Shown piece after piece: positions 19,983 to 29,366 of a stretch of 64,000 nt of DNA. Origin of the DNA: Shewanella cyperi (GTDB lineage Bacteria > Pseudomonadota > Gammaproteobacteria > Enterobacterales > Shewanellaceae). Positions within the stretch are counted from its first letter, which is position 1. Each line of letters starts with the position of its first letter. Below the pieces are notes generated by a model. The model did not search any database, was not told where the DNA came from, and was given only the letters and a program-made list of their open reading frames with translations. Where the stretch lies: assembly GCF_017354985.1 (NCBI RefSeq), contig NZ_CP071501.1:887501-951500 (forward strand). Direction: 5' to 3'. Both the position numbers and the translations under genes were made by a program.

Positions 19983-20783
19983 ATGGATACCCTACAGGTT
20001 ATTATTCTTGCCCTCATTCAGGGTCTGACCGAATTTTTGCCGATTTCCAGCTCGGCCCATCTGATTTTGCCGGCGCAGCTGCTGGGATGGGAGGATCAGG
20101 GCCTGTCCTTTGATGTGGCGGTCAACACCGGCTCCTTGTTGGCTGTGGTGATCTATTTCCGTCACGAACTGTGGGCCATGGCCAAAGCCTGGACCCTGAG
20201 CATCTTCAAGCGTGAACTGTGCGCCGAGAGTAAGTTGGCCTGGTGGATCATTCTCGCCACCCTGCCGGCGATTTTCTTTGGCTTTGCCGCTAAAGATTTT
20301 ATCGCCACCCATCTGCGCAGCGCTGCTGTTATTGCCGTGACAACCGTGGTCTTTGGCCTGTTGCTGTGGTGGGCAGATAAGAAGGGCGTCAGGCAGCTAA
20401 ATGAATACCAATCCGGTTGGCGCAAGGCCCTGTTTATCGGTTTTGCCCAGGCGTTAGCCTTGATCCCGGGCACCTCTCGCTCAGGTATCACCATGACCGC
20501 CGGTCTGATGCTGGGCCTGACCCGAGAAGCGGCGGCGCGTTTTTCCTTCCTGATGTCTGTGCCCGTCAGTCTCGGTGCCGCCATACTGGTGACCAGGGAT
20601 CTGCTCAAAAGCCCCGATGCTGTGGATGTACAGGCGCTGACCCTGGGCACGGCGATTTCTTTTGTGGCGGCCTATGCCTGTATCCACTATTTTCTGAAAA
20701 TCATCAGCCGCATGGGGATGACCCCCTTTGTTATCTATCGCCTGGCACTGGGTGCCGTGCTGTGCGGCTTTATATTCCTGTGA
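19983..20783 (+). CDS. uppP: undecaprenyl-diphosphatase UppP
   Basis: A 266-residue integral membrane phosphatase with about seven or eight hydrophobic helices. It regenerates the C55 lipid carrier for peptidoglycan and other envelope polymers. Both active-site motifs are present: [13 protein letters not shown] near residue 15 and [12 protein letters not shown] near 160. It starts 15 bp after folK, in the folB-folK-uppP-rlmA string. Confidence 0.96.
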   Translation: MDTLQVIILALIQGLTEFLPISSSAHLILPAQLLGWEDQGLSFDVAVNTGSLLAVVIYFRHELWAMAKAWTLSIFKRELCAESKLAWWIILATLPAIFFGFAAKDFIATHLRSAAVIAVTTVVFGLLLWWADKKGVRQLNEYQSGWRKALFIGFAQALALIPGTSRSGITMTAGLMLGLTREAAARFSFLMSVPVSLGAAILVTRDLLKSPDAVDVQALTLGTAISFVAAYACIHYFLKIISRMGMTPFVIYRLALGAVLCGFIFL

Positions 20784-20791
20784 GTGAATCC

Positions 20792-21616
20792 ATGACAGGT
20801 CTGTTCCGATGCCCCCTCTGCGCTTTGCCATTGCATGCCCACCAGGCATCGGGCGGCTGGTATTGTGATGGCAAACACCATTTCGACAAGCGTGAGCCGG
20901 GCTTCTGGGGCTTTGCCAAACCCGCCAAGGGCAAGGTGCAGGGCGACAGCCGCGCCGAGCTGAGGGCAAAGCATTTCCTGTTGGAGTCAGGCATTTTAAT
21001 GCCCGCCATCACGGCCTTGGCCGAGACAGTTACCGGGTTGGCTGGAACCGATGGCACCCTCAAGGCATTGGATTTTGATTGTGGTGATGGCTATTTCAGC
21101 CGGGCCCTGGCCGCGGCTTTGCCCAAGACCCTGGCGCTGGAGCTGCAGGCGGTGACAGAGGCTGAAAATGCGGCCTTTGCCGCGGCCAAGGCCAAGGGAC
21201 CCGCCGGGATAAGCTATGCCTCCCTCAAGTCCTTACCCTATGCCGATGGTGCCTTCGATATGCTGTGGCTGATGGATAAGGCCCTCAAGGGCAAGGATGG
21301 TTTAAGGGTATTGAAGCAGGGCGGATTGCTGGTGAATCTGGCCCAGGGGCCAAGGCACCTGTGGCAACTGCGGCAATATATTTATGGCGATTTGAGTGAA
21401 AAGCCCTTTGTGGCCAATTTGCCCGCCGGGATGACACTGGTGAGTGAGCGTGCTGTCAGCTTCACCCTGGATCTCAAGCCCGAGGCGGCTTTGGTATTGC
21501 TGGAAATGACGCCCTATGCCTGGCGCCTCAAGGATGCCATGCGTCATCAAATATTGCGGGGAGATTTTTCGGCTTTGGAACTGGATTACCGGATAGTGGT
21601 GGCGCAAAAAGCCTGA
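20792..21616 (+). CDS. rlmA: RlmA-family 23S rRNA guanine methyltransferase
   Basis: A 274-residue protein starting at the ATG at 20792, 8 bp after uppP. The N-terminal zinc finger (FRCPLCALPL ... YCDGKHHFDKREPGFW) followed by a SAM-dependent methyltransferase domain with ALDFDCGDGYFSRALA near residue 95 is the RlmA (RrmA) layout; E. coli RlmA methylates G745 of 23S rRNA. It is more divergent than its neighbours, and the final methionine-rich DMLWLMDKAL replaces the usual catalytic-core stretch, so the exact target base is uncertain. Confidence 0.85.
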   Translation: MTGLFRCPLCALPLHAHQASGGWYCDGKHHFDKREPGFWGFAKPAKGKVQGDSRAELRAKHFLLESGILMPAITALAETVTGLAGTDGTLKALDFDCGDGYFSRALAAALPKTLALELQAVTEAENAAFAAAKAKGPAGISYASLKSLPYADGAFDMLWLMDKALKGKDGLRVLKQGGLLVNLAQGPRHLWQLRQYIYGDLSEKPFVANLPAGMTLVSERAVSFTLDLKPEAALVLLEMTPYAWRLKDAMRHQILRGDFSALELDYRIVVAQKA

Positions 21617-21634
21617 ATCCGGCAAATTTCAGGC

Positions 21635-21669
21635 AAAAAAATACCGGTAGCCCCGTTGGAGGCTACCGG
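21635..21669 (-). terminator. intrinsic terminator of lpp
   Basis: On the minus strand CCGGTAGCC and GGCTACCGG pair over 9-10 bp around a short loop and are followed by a seven-T run, immediately after the lpp stop codon. This is a strong terminator, as expected for an abundant short transcript. Confidence 0.85.
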
Positions 21670-21677
21670 CACCCACA

Positions 21678-21941
21678 TTACTTCTTGTAGCGAGAAGCAA
21701 CGTTGTCAAGACGGTCGTTGGCGCGCTTGGCTTCGGCTTGAGCGTCCATAGCAGCAGCTTTGGCAGCTTTTGCATCGGCAGCGATTTCACCTTGAGAAGC
21801 TTTCAGAGAGCTAACTTCAGCTGACAGTTGGTCAACTTTGTTGCCCAGGTTAGCAACGCTTTCTTCCAGAGCGGTAGTGTTGGCACAGCCACCCAGCAGA
21901 GCAGTCATAGCAACACCAGCAATCAGCAGTACTTTTTTCAT
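21678..21941 (-). CDS. lpp: major outer-membrane (murein) lipoprotein, Lpp-like
   Basis: An 87-residue product with a lipoprotein signal peptide (lipobox LLGGC, mature N-terminus CANTTALEE) followed by a continuous alpha-helical heptad region rich in A, L, S and D, and ending YKK. This is the Braun lipoprotein layout: the cysteine is lipidated in the outer membrane, and the C-terminal lysine can be joined to diaminopimelate of peptidoglycan by an L,D-transpeptidase. It is transcribed alone, with an extended -10 promoter, a 5' hairpin and a strong terminator, all fitting high expression. Confidence 0.9.
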   Translation of the reverse strand: MKKVLLIAGVAMTALLGGCANTTALEESVANLGNKVDQLSAEVSSLKASQGEIAADAKAAKAAAMDAQAEAKRANDRLDNVASRYKK

Positions 21942-21980
21942 GAAATAAATCCCTTCGAAATAGGTTGGATTTTAAGTTAT

Positions 21981-21997
21981 CAGTTGCCTCGCAACTG
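21981..21997 (-). other. 5'-end stem-loop in the lpp leader
   Basis: CAGTTGC and GCAACTG form a perfect 7-bp hairpin with a CTC loop (written on the plus strand), about 40 nt before the lpp start codon and only a few nt from the predicted transcript start. A stem at the extreme 5' end is known to protect some abundant mRNAs from RNase E, as in ompA. Confidence 0.45.
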
Positions 21998-22007
21998 AAG
22001 CGCGCTA

Positions 22008-22016
22008 ATTATGTCA
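22008..22016 (-). promoter_or_regulatory. extended -10 promoter of lpp
   Basis: On the minus strand TGACATAAT gives TGN directly before CATAAT, an extended -10. No good -35 is seen, which extended -10 promoters can do without. The start would lie near 22001. Confidence 0.45.
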
Positions 22017-22138
22017 CAGCCAATTTTTTTTGCTACGAATATTCATCAATTAGCCTGTTTACCTTAACTAATCCTCAGTCAATTGCAAGTCTGAAGCCGA
22101 ATTGGTGAATTTTGTCACCGTTTTTTAACAGCCTATTG

Positions 22139-23398
22139 TCAAATTATGGGCGGATGCCCGCTACTTTGCACAATATTTTTCACCGTCTTGAACTGTGATA
22201 TTTGTCTCACTCTTTGGCGCTGTAATTCGGCCTTAATTTTCGCCCCTTCAAAACCGGCTGAAATGATATTTTTTACCTCAACCTGACGGGCGATAGTAAA
22301 ACATTGGCGCACATATTCGCCCTGGGGATAGGGCTGATCTTCGAAGCCGGTCCGGCCACGCATATCGGCCTCACAGGACAGCAATAGCTGCTCCAGTCGC
22401 TCAGGTTTACGCCAGAGATCGGCCATATCGAAAATCTTCACCAGGGTCTCGGCTCTGAGTTCGAAGGCCTGATGCAGATTCTGATGTTGGTCGCTGACCA
22501 GCAGGGCCAGGTCCCGGTACTCGTTGGGGATCCGCAGGCGCTCGCACATCTTCCTTATCAAAGGCAGCCCCTTTTGACCGTGGCCATGGTGCTTGGGCCA
22601 GAGTTCACTGGGGGTGACGGCCTTACCCAAGTCGTGCACCAGGGCGGCAAAACGCACCGTTTTGTCATCGCTGAGCCTGGCCGCCTGGGCCAGCACCATC
22701 AGGGTGTGAACGCCCGTGTCAATCTCCGGGTGCCAGCGCTCGGGCTGAGGGACGCCAAAAAGGGCATGAATTTCCGGAAACAGAACCTCCAGGGCACCAC
22801 AGTCCTTCAGTACCTCGAAAAAGACTTGGGGGGCTTCTGTGGCCAGCGCCCGCTCCAGTTCCTGCCACACCCGTTCGGCGGTCAAAGCTTCCAGCTCGCC
22901 GCTGGCGGCTATGGTGGCCATCAGTGCCATGGTCTCCGGGGCAACCTTAAAACCCTGGGGCGCGAAACGGGCGGCGAAGCGGGCGACCCGCAGTACCCGC
23001 AGCGGGTCTTCCACAAAGGCCGCCGACACGTGGCGCAGCAATCTGGTTTCTATGTCCTTAATGCCGCCCCAGGGATCATGCAATTTACCTTGCTCGTCCT
23101 GGGCTATGGCATTGATGGTCAGGTCCCGCCGTTGCAGGTCCTCTTCCAGTGTCACCTCGGGGCTGGCATGGCAGCTAAAGCCGTTGTAGCCGCTGCCGGT
23201 TTTGCGCTCGGTGCGGGCGAGGGCATATTCCTCCTGAGTTTGCGGATGCAGGAACACGGGGAAATCCTTGCCCACCTGGCGAAAACCTGCCGCCAGCATC
23301 TCCTCCACAGTGGCACCCACCACCATATAATCCCTGTCTTTCACCGGCAGACCCAGCAGGGCATCGCGGACGGCACCGCCGACCAAAAATCGTTTCAC
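22139..23398 (-). CDS. cca: CCA tRNA nucleotidyltransferase
   Basis: Adds or repairs the 3' CCA of tRNAs. The start is GTG at 23398: GAGGA lies at the right distance, and the product then begins [27 protein letters not shown], aligning with E. coli Cca. At 419 residues it has the long form: nucleotidyltransferase domain at the N-terminus, RNA-binding helices around 140-200, and an HD phosphohydrolase domain with [11 protein letters not shown] near residue 260. It is transcribed toward lpp, with about 197 bp between holding the lpp promoter, and is divergent from exeA. Confidence 0.96.
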   Translation of the reverse strand: MKRFLVGGAVRDALLGLPVKDRDYMVVGATVEEMLAAGFRQVGKDFPVFLHPQTQEEYALARTERKTGSGYNGFSCHASPEVTLEEDLQRRDLTINAIAQDEQGKLHDPWGGIKDIETRLLRHVSAAFVEDPLRVLRVARFAARFAPQGFKVAPETMALMATIAASGELEALTAERVWQELERALATEAPQVFFEVLKDCGALEVLFPEIHALFGVPQPERWHPEIDTGVHTLMVLAQAARLSDDKTVRFAALVHDLGKAVTPSELWPKHHGHGQKGLPLIRKMCERLRIPNEYRDLALLVSDQHQNLHQAFELRAETLVKIFDMADLWRKPERLEQLLLSCEADMRGRTGFEDQPYPQGEYVRQCFTIARQVEVKNIISAGFEGAKIKAELQRQRVRQISQFKTVKNIVQSSGHPPII

Positions 23399-23562
23399 AA
23401 TGAAATCCTCTTCTCTGTATGGTCTGAGCTTATCATGGTCCCGGTGCCAATTCAGCTTGCCACCGGCCCGAGAGGCCGCCGCAGGCTTTGACTTTGACGG
23501 TCGCTGCCAGTAATTTGGGCTACAATCTTGGCCTGTGGGCCTCAAGTTTTAAGGGAATTTCC

Positions 23563-25245
23563 ATGTACAAGGCGTTCTATGGACTGAAAGAGAGTCCGTT
23601 TTCCATCGCCCCCAACCCCGACTTCCTGTTTCTCAGCGACAGGCACAGGGAGGCCTTAGCCCACCTGACCTATGGCCTGGGGGAGACCGGCGGCTTCGTG
23701 CTGCTGACGGGGGAAGTGGGGACGGGCAAGACCACAGTGTCCCGCTGCCTGTTGCGGCAACTGCCGGACAACACTGATACGGCCTTTATTCTCAATCCCT
23801 CGCTGACGGAGCAGGAGCTGCTGGCCACCCTGTGCGACGAGCTGAAAATTCCCTACGGCGACAATCCCAGCCTCAAGCAACTGACCGACCTTATCAGCCG
23901 CTTCCTGTTGCAAAACCATCAGGCGGGCCGCAATACCGTGATGATCATCGACGAGGCCCAGCACCTGAGACCCGAGGTGCTGGAGCAATTGCGCTTGCTG
24001 ACCAACCTGGAAACCGACACCAAAAAGCTGCTACAGGTCATATTGATAGGCCAGCCGGAGCTGCAGCAACTGCTGAAACGTCAGGAGTTGCGGCAACTGG
24101 CCCAGAGGATCACCGCCCGCTACCACCTGTTGCCCCTGACCCTGGAAGAAGTGGGCATGTATGTGCAGCACAGACTGCAGGTGGCGGGGCGCTTCGAGCC
24201 CCTGTTTAACCGCGGTGCCATCAAGGTGCTGCACAAATTCAGCGGGGGGATCCCGAGGCTGATCAACCTGATGTGCGAACGGGCACTGATGGCGGGTTAT
24301 GCCCGCTCCAGGGTGCCCATAGATGCCCGCATGGTGAGCCAGGCCGCGGCCGAGGTACTCGGTCTGGAGGCGCCAAAACCCGGTCTGTGGCAGCGGCCGG
24401 TACCGATTGCGATAGCCACTGCCCTGACCTTCGGTGGTGCCCTGCTGTGGTTGAATCAATATAGCGGTCTGCTGCCGGGGGCCGAAGCCGGGCAACAGCC
24501 TCCTGTCACTACCCAGGCGGTGGTATCTGATACTGCCGTGGAAACTCCCGCTGCCGAAGTGGTGGCACTCCAGCCGGCAAACAGCATAGATGAGGCCCAG
24601 TCAGAGCGTCAGGCTCAGCTCCAGGCCCAGGCGAGGGTGCTGAATATCGCCATCGACGCCAGTCGCGAGATCGATACCGCCTTTGCTGCCCTGTTCGGCG
24701 CCTGGGGCGCAGCTCCTTACAGTGACTTGAGTCCCTGCCAGGGAGCACAGGCCCAGGGATTGTCCTGCCATCAGCAGCAGGGCAACTGGTTCAGTCTCAC
24801 CCGGCTCAATTATCCGGCTGTGGTGTATCTGCTGGACGATGAGGGCCAGGACTTTTATGGCACCGTGCTGGCGCGCGATGGTGACTCGCTGCTGTTGCAA
24901 TTGGCTGAGCAGCAACTGTGGGTGGAGCGGGACTGGTTCAACCGTCACTTTACCGGCACCTTTGAGCTGTTTTGGCAGGCGCCGGCCCAGGCTGCCAGCG
25001 ACATAGGACGGGGATCGGCGCTGAGCCAGATCCAGTGGCTGGAAAATGGTCTGGCCCAGCTTGATGACCGTCCCCCAAGGCAAATGCAGAGTTTCGACAG
25101 CCAGTTGGAAATGCGCCTCAAACAGTTTCAGCGTCAACATGGTCTCAAGGCCGATGGCATTGCCGGCAGTCAGACCCAGGTACAGCTGAACCTGTATCTG
25201 AGTCGCCAGGGGCCACGTCTTGTGAGCAATGGGGGGCTGAGCTGA
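23563..25245 (+). CDS. exeA: type II secretion assembly ATPase ExeA/GspA
   Basis: The ATG at 23563 gives a 560-residue protein beginning MYKAFYGLKESPFSIAPNPD, the usual N-terminus of this family. The AAA ATPase domain (residues about 1-270) has Walker A GEVGTGKTT near 47 and Walker B VMIIDEAQHL near 125. One transmembrane helix follows near 285-305, and the periplasmic part ends in a peptidoglycan-binding domain (QMQSFDSQLEMRLKQFQRQH near 515). ExeA and ExeB remodel peptidoglycan to insert the GspD secretin. It overlaps exeB by 1 bp (TGATG). Confidence 0.93.
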   Translation: MYKAFYGLKESPFSIAPNPDFLFLSDRHREALAHLTYGLGETGGFVLLTGEVGTGKTTVSRCLLRQLPDNTDTAFILNPSLTEQELLATLCDELKIPYGDNPSLKQLTDLISRFLLQNHQAGRNTVMIIDEAQHLRPEVLEQLRLLTNLETDTKKLLQVILIGQPELQQLLKRQELRQLAQRITARYHLLPLTLEEVGMYVQHRLQVAGRFEPLFNRGAIKVLHKFSGGIPRLINLMCERALMAGYARSRVPIDARMVSQAAAEVLGLEAPKPGLWQRPVPIAIATALTFGGALLWLNQYSGLLPGAEAGQQPPVTTQAVVSDTAVETPAAEVVALQPANSIDEAQSERQAQLQAQARVLNIAIDASREIDTAFAALFGAWGAAPYSDLSPCQGAQAQGLSCHQQQGNWFSLTRLNYPAVVYLLDDEGQDFYGTVLARDGDSLLLQLAEQQLWVERDWFNRHFTGTFELFWQAPAQAASDIGRGSALSQIQWLENGLAQLDDRPPRQMQSFDSQLEMRLKQFQRQHGLKADGIAGSQTQVQLNLYLSRQGPRLVSNGGLS

Positions 25246-26258
25246 TGTCGATTCTGCTTGATGCGGTCAGTCGCAGCCAACAGCAGCAGGGGGATTTGCT
25301 CAGCAGCCCAAGACCCTTGTATGAGGAGCCCAAGAATGGTTTGCCGCTGGCCAATTTGTGGTTGCCGGCGGCCCTGACCCTGGCGATTGCCTCGGCCTGG
25401 GGGCTGAATCATTTTCTACATGGCACAGAAGGTAGTGCAGCTGTTACCCAGGCTGCCACTCAAGCCTCTGCAATCCAGACCTCTGAAAATGAGGTTCAAA
25501 CGCAGGTTTCAGCCAAGCAGCCGGTGTCGCAGCAAGCCGCCGCTGATACAGAGCAGGGGATCCAGGAAAGTGGGGTGCGTCTGGCGGGCAAGGTGGCCTT
25601 GCCTTTGTCCCGTAGTTGGCAGTCCCAAACTCCGGAGACCCAGCCATCGGGTTTTGTGCAACAGAGCCTCGAGCAAAAAAGCTCTGCACAAGATCCTGAA
25701 GGGCAAAACGTCGAAGATGCTGACGTTGCCCGGCAAACCAAGCTTGAGTCTGAAAGCTTTGACACTGAGCCGGACTCCGAGCCGATTATCCTCGGTGCCG
25801 GGGCCAATCAGCGCGGTTTGGATACACTTGCGGCCCTGAAACAGGAAGTGGCTTCGGCCGCCGCCGAGGAGGGGCTGAGCCAGGTACAAGAGAAAGCAAG
25901 GCCCCAGGTCGCCGATGCCGAGCTGGTCAGTGCCTTTCAGGCGGCACTCAAGGAGGTGGAGTTCGACAAATCCGCCAACCAGCCGGTGACCGAACCCAAG
26001 CTCGATCCCATACCAGCGCCCAAGAAGGATTATCCCAAGTACGGTGAATTGCCGGCGGCGCTGCAGCTCAGAGTGCCCGAGTTCAATATCAACGCCCATG
26101 TGTATGCCACTGCACCCAACAACCGTTGGCTCAATGTCGACGGTGCCGAGCTGCAACAGGGGGACAAGATCAAGGGGCTTCTGACCATAGTGGAGATCCG
26201 GCCGCGGGACGTGGTGCTTTCCATCGAAGGCACTGAGTTCAAGGTACCGGCTATCTAG
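25245..26258 (+). CDS. exeB: type II secretion assembly protein ExeB/GspB
   Basis: A 337-residue protein that starts in the stop codon of exeA. It has a short cytoplasmic N-terminus (MSILLDAVSRSQQQ), one transmembrane helix near residues 30-55, a long low-complexity Q/E/S/A linker (about 60-260), and a conserved GspB domain at the C-terminus (LPAALQLRVPEFNINAHVYA ... LNVDGAELQQGD). GspB pairs with GspA in the inner membrane. A hairpin terminator follows 26 bp later. The main gsp genes are elsewhere. Confidence 0.9.
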   Translation: MSILLDAVSRSQQQQGDLLSSPRPLYEEPKNGLPLANLWLPAALTLAIASAWGLNHFLHGTEGSAAVTQAATQASAIQTSENEVQTQVSAKQPVSQQAAADTEQGIQESGVRLAGKVALPLSRSWQSQTPETQPSGFVQQSLEQKSSAQDPEGQNVEDADVARQTKLESESFDTEPDSEPIILGAGANQRGLDTLAALKQEVASAAAEEGLSQVQEKARPQVADAELVSAFQAALKEVEFDKSANQPVTEPKLDPIPAPKKDYPKYGELPAALQLRVPEFNINAHVYATAPNNRWLNVDGAELQQGDKIKGLLTIVEIRPRDVVLSIEGTEFKVPAI

Positions 26259-26283
26259 CCGATTAGGACAAGGCTCTGACAGC

Positions 26284-26309
26284 AAAAAGGCGCCCTTGGG
26301 CGCCTTTTT
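26284..26309. terminator. bidirectional terminator between exeB and nhaD
   Basis: AAAAAGGCGCC and GGCGCCTTTTT form an 11-bp stem with a CTTG loop between the convergent ends of exeB and nhaD. Confidence 0.85.
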
Positions 26310-26324
26310 TCATGGACTCGAGTA

Positions 26325-27572
26325 TCAGTTGAAGAACTCGTACGCCATAAACAAAGTCAGGGCGTAGCCGACGCTGTAGGACAGCAGCAGGGATGGCACG
26401 TACTTGAGGTAGCTGACGAAGGTCAGTTCCTTCACCTTGCTCATGGCCACGATACCGGACGCCGAACCAATCACCAGCAGCGAACCACCCACACCCACGG
26501 CATAGGTCAGGCCCAGCCATTCTGGGGTGTTCAGCACAGGCTCTGCCTTCAGCAGGGCTGCGGTCAGGGGCACGTTGTCGATCAGCGCCGAACCCATACC
26601 TGTGACAAAGTTGGAGATATTGGGGTCGAACATGGCGTAGACCTCGGTCAGCATGTTCAGTGTGCCTATTTCCTTGAGCATACCCACCAACAGCAGGATC
26701 CCGAGGAAGAACAGCAGGGTGTCGTATTCCACCTGACGTATGTACTCAAGGATCTTGATTTCTTCCTTGTCGCTGCGGGCGGTGTGGCCCACCAGGAACA
26801 TGATCGACAGACCGCTGAGGAAGGTCAGTACCGGTGGTATGCCGAACAGCACGTTCAGCACCATGGTCATGATAATGGTACAGAAGAAGATGATGGCGAT
26901 GGCCACATCCACCTTCTGGTAACTGCGCTTGATGGGGCTGGTACTGACTTCACCGTTGGCATTCATGGAGAAGAGCACCGCCAGCAGCAGCACACTGACC
27001 GAGGCGGGAACAAACAGCGCCAGCAGTTCGGAGATATGCACGTGGCCGCTCAGGAAGATCATCAGGGTGGTTACGTCGCCTGTGATCAGTGCCACACCGC
27101 CTGAGTTCACCGCGAAGATGATCAGCACGGCCATGCGGCGGCGCATCTGCTTGTCGAGCTTGAAGGTGGTCAGCAGCCCCAGGGACACCAGGGTGGCGGT
27201 GACGTTATCACAGAAGGCCGACAGCAGCAGCGAGAAGAACGCCACCTGGATCATCAGCATGCGTACAGTCACCCGCTGGGGGAAAATCTTCTGCACCATT
27301 ATCTGGATCATGCCCTTGGCGTTGAGGTAGGCCACGAAGGTCATGGTCGACATCAGGAACAGCCATAAGGTAGCAATTTCCAACAGGTTCTCGTTCAGTG
27401 ATTCGGCGACAAGTTTGCTGTGCTCGCCGTCGCCGGCGTGCATGAACAGGGCCAGCCAGGAGACACAGCCGAAAAACAGGGTGGTTTTGGCTTTGTTAAG
27501 GTGGGTAACCTCTTCAAAGATGATGCTCAGCAGTGCCAGCACTGCCAAAATGATCAGAAAGGTGTAGAGCAT
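26325..27572 (-). CDS. nhaD: Na+/H+ antiporter NhaD
   Basis: A 415-residue integral membrane protein with about eleven helices, of the ion-transporter (arsenic-pump-like) superfamily rather than the NhaA fold. Family stretches are SAFCDNVTATLVSLGLL near residue 118, NSGGVALITGDVTTLMIF near 157 and MGSALIDNVPLTAALL near 325. NhaD exports Na+ or Li+ at alkaline pH in halotolerant gammaproteobacteria. It is monocistronic with a long, unexplained upstream region. The window encodes a second antiporter, NhaA. Confidence 0.92.
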   Translation of the reverse strand: MLYTFLIILAVLALLSIIFEEVTHLNKAKTTLFFGCVSWLALFMHAGDGEHSKLVAESLNENLLEIATLWLFLMSTMTFVAYLNAKGMIQIMVQKIFPQRVTVRMLMIQVAFFSLLLSAFCDNVTATLVSLGLLTTFKLDKQMRRRMAVLIIFAVNSGGVALITGDVTTLMIFLSGHVHISELLALFVPASVSVLLLAVLFSMNANGEVSTSPIKRSYQKVDVAIAIIFFCTIIMTMVLNVLFGIPPVLTFLSGLSIMFLVGHTARSDKEEIKILEYIRQVEYDTLLFFLGILLLVGMLKEIGTLNMLTEVYAMFDPNISNFVTGMGSALIDNVPLTAALLKAEPVLNTPEWLGLTYAVGVGGSLLVIGSASGIVAMSKVKELTFVSYLKYVPSLLLSYSVGYALTLFMAYEFFN

Positions 27573-28011
27573 AAATGCATTTCCAACTGCTGATTGTATT
27601 TATTCAGGCCCTGTGGGCCGAGACAAGCACTGGCTGTTTCACAAAAAGAAAAGCCGCTTGCATTTGTGCCTGTAGAAGGCGTGCGGATCAGACCATAACC
27701 AGGGGCAGAACGCAACCGTTAGCGGTATAACAATTCGTCTAATCTTTGTGAGCCGGATCGAGTGAAATGTTTCTTTTTACAGAGATAAATCTGGCAAATT
27801 TGTTGTGATGCAGTGATAAATGCTGAATTATCCTGTGGGCTTATTGGTTTTCTGGCAGCTTTAACTGACGCGTGTGGGCATCGGCAGCAGATAATATCTT
27901 GTGCCAGATCAATTACCGGATTCTGGCTGGTTTGGCGCTAAACCCCATGGCGTTTTATACCGCATCCAATATGCAGCAATTTGGACGCTATTCTTGACCT
28001 TGAATACAAAA
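27573..28011. other. 439-bp intergenic region upstream of nhaD
   Basis: No convincing open reading frame is seen. It is AT-richer than the flanking genes. On the minus strand, the sense strand for nhaD, two small hairpins can be read: CCG-CTAA-CGG (27725-27716) and GGCCC-ACA-GGGCC (27619-27607), the second about 35 nt before the start codon. Either a long regulated leader or several stacked promoter elements could fill it; I cannot assign a known riboswitch class. Confidence 0.35.
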
Positions 28012-28039
28012 AATAAAGGACGCCGCGGCGTCCTTTATT
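28012..28039 (-). terminator. intrinsic terminator of hemL
   Basis: AATAAAGGACGCCG and its complement are directly adjacent, a 28-bp perfect palindrome whose centre forms the loop. On the minus strand it ends CTTTATTTTTTG, 15 bp past the hemL stop codon. Confidence 0.85.
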
Positions 28040-28053
28040 CGGAAGAGTGAGGC

Positions 28054-29337
28054 TTACTTCATGCGGGCCAGTACACGGTCGGCCGCGGCCAGGGTGGCCT
28101 CGATTTCGGCGTCGCCGTGGGCCATGGACAGGAAACCTGCTTCATAGGCGCTCGGTGCCAAATAGACACCTTCGTCCAGCATGCCGTGGTAGAAAGCGCG
28201 GAACTGTTCCATGTTGCAGCGGGTCACCTGCTCAAAACGGATAATTTCCGGCTCGTCGGTGAAGAAGAAGCCGAACATGCCACCCACATAGTTGATTGCC
28301 ATGGGGATGCCGTGCTTGTCTGCGGCGGCCTTGAAGCCTTCGGCGATGCGCTTGGTCTTGGCGGCGAGTTCCTCATAGAGGCCATCGGCACACAGGGCAT
28401 CGAGCTGAGCCAAACCGGCAGACATGGCGATGGGATTACCGGACAGGGTGCCGGCCTGGTACACAGGACCGGCGGGGGCCAGATACTGCATCACTTCTTT
28501 CTTGCCACCAAAGGCACCGACCGGCATACCGCCACCGATAACCTTGCCCAGGGTGGTGAGATCCGGGGTTACGCCGTAATAGCCCTGGGCGCCGCTCTTG
28601 GAGACGCGAAAGCCGGTCATGACTTCGTCGATGATCAGCAGTGCGCCGTATTGGTCACACAGGGTGCGCAGACCTTGCAGGAAACCGGGGACCGGTGGGA
28701 TACAGTTCATGTTACCGGCCACGGGCTCGATAATGATACAGGCTATCTCTTCCGGGTATTGCTCGAAGAAGGTCTTCACCGAGTCCAGGTCGTTATAGAC
28801 GGCGGTCAGGGTGTGCTTGGCGAAATCTTCCGGAATGCCGGGAGAGCTGGGTTGACCCAGGGTCAGGGCGCCCGAGCCGGCCTTAACCAGCAGACAGTCG
28901 GCGTGACCGTGATAGCAACCCTCAAATTTCAAAATCTTGTCGCGCTTGGTGAAACCACGGGCCAAACGGATGGCGCTCATGGTGGCTTCGGTTCCAGAGC
29001 TGACCATGCGCACCTGATCCATGGAAGGCACCATCTCAATGACCTTTTCGGCCATGGTCACTTCCAGCTCGGTGGGCGCGCCGAAGGACAGGCCGTTGTG
29101 CACCGCCTTGAGTACGGCTTCACGAATGGCAGGATGGTTGTGGCCGAGGATCATCGGGCCCCAGGAACCCACGTAGTCCACATAGGCCTTGCCGTCGGCA
29201 TCATAAATGTAGGCGCCATCGGCCTTCTCAATAAAGCGTGGGGTGCCGCCAACACCGTTGAAGGCGCGCACCGGCGAGTTGACACCGCCGGGAATGGATT
29301 TCTTTGCCTGTTCAAACAAGGTTTCGGAACGGGTCAT
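28054..29337 (-). CDS. hemL: glutamate-1-semialdehyde 2,1-aminomutase
   Basis: A 427-residue pyridoxal-phosphate enzyme that makes 5-aminolevulinate from glutamate-1-semialdehyde, the committed C5-pathway step for haem and other tetrapyrroles. Features are [18 protein letters not shown]-like N-terminal text ([18 protein letters not shown]), [12 protein letters not shown] near residue 240 and the lysine motif [17 protein letters not shown] near 265. It follows pyrB by 29 bp on the same strand, so the two may be co-transcribed. Heavy demand for cytochromes makes this a key gene in Shewanella. Confidence 0.97.
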   Translation of the reverse strand: MTRSETLFEQAKKSIPGGVNSPVRAFNGVGGTPRFIEKADGAYIYDADGKAYVDYVGSWGPMILGHNHPAIREAVLKAVHNGLSFGAPTELEVTMAEKVIEMVPSMDQVRMVSSGTEATMSAIRLARGFTKRDKILKFEGCYHGHADCLLVKAGSGALTLGQPSSPGIPEDFAKHTLTAVYNDLDSVKTFFEQYPEEIACIIIEPVAGNMNCIPPVPGFLQGLRTLCDQYGALLIIDEVMTGFRVSKSGAQGYYGVTPDLTTLGKVIGGGMPVGAFGGKKEVMQYLAPAGPVYQAGTLSGNPIAMSAGLAQLDALCADGLYEELAAKTKRIAEGFKAAADKHGIPMAINYVGGMFGFFFTDEPEIIRFEQVTRCNMEQFRAFYHGMLDEGVYLAPSAYEAGFLSMAHGDAEIEATLAAADRVLARMK

Positions 29338-29366
29338 GTATAGATCCTTTATGTCTTTGGCCGATA

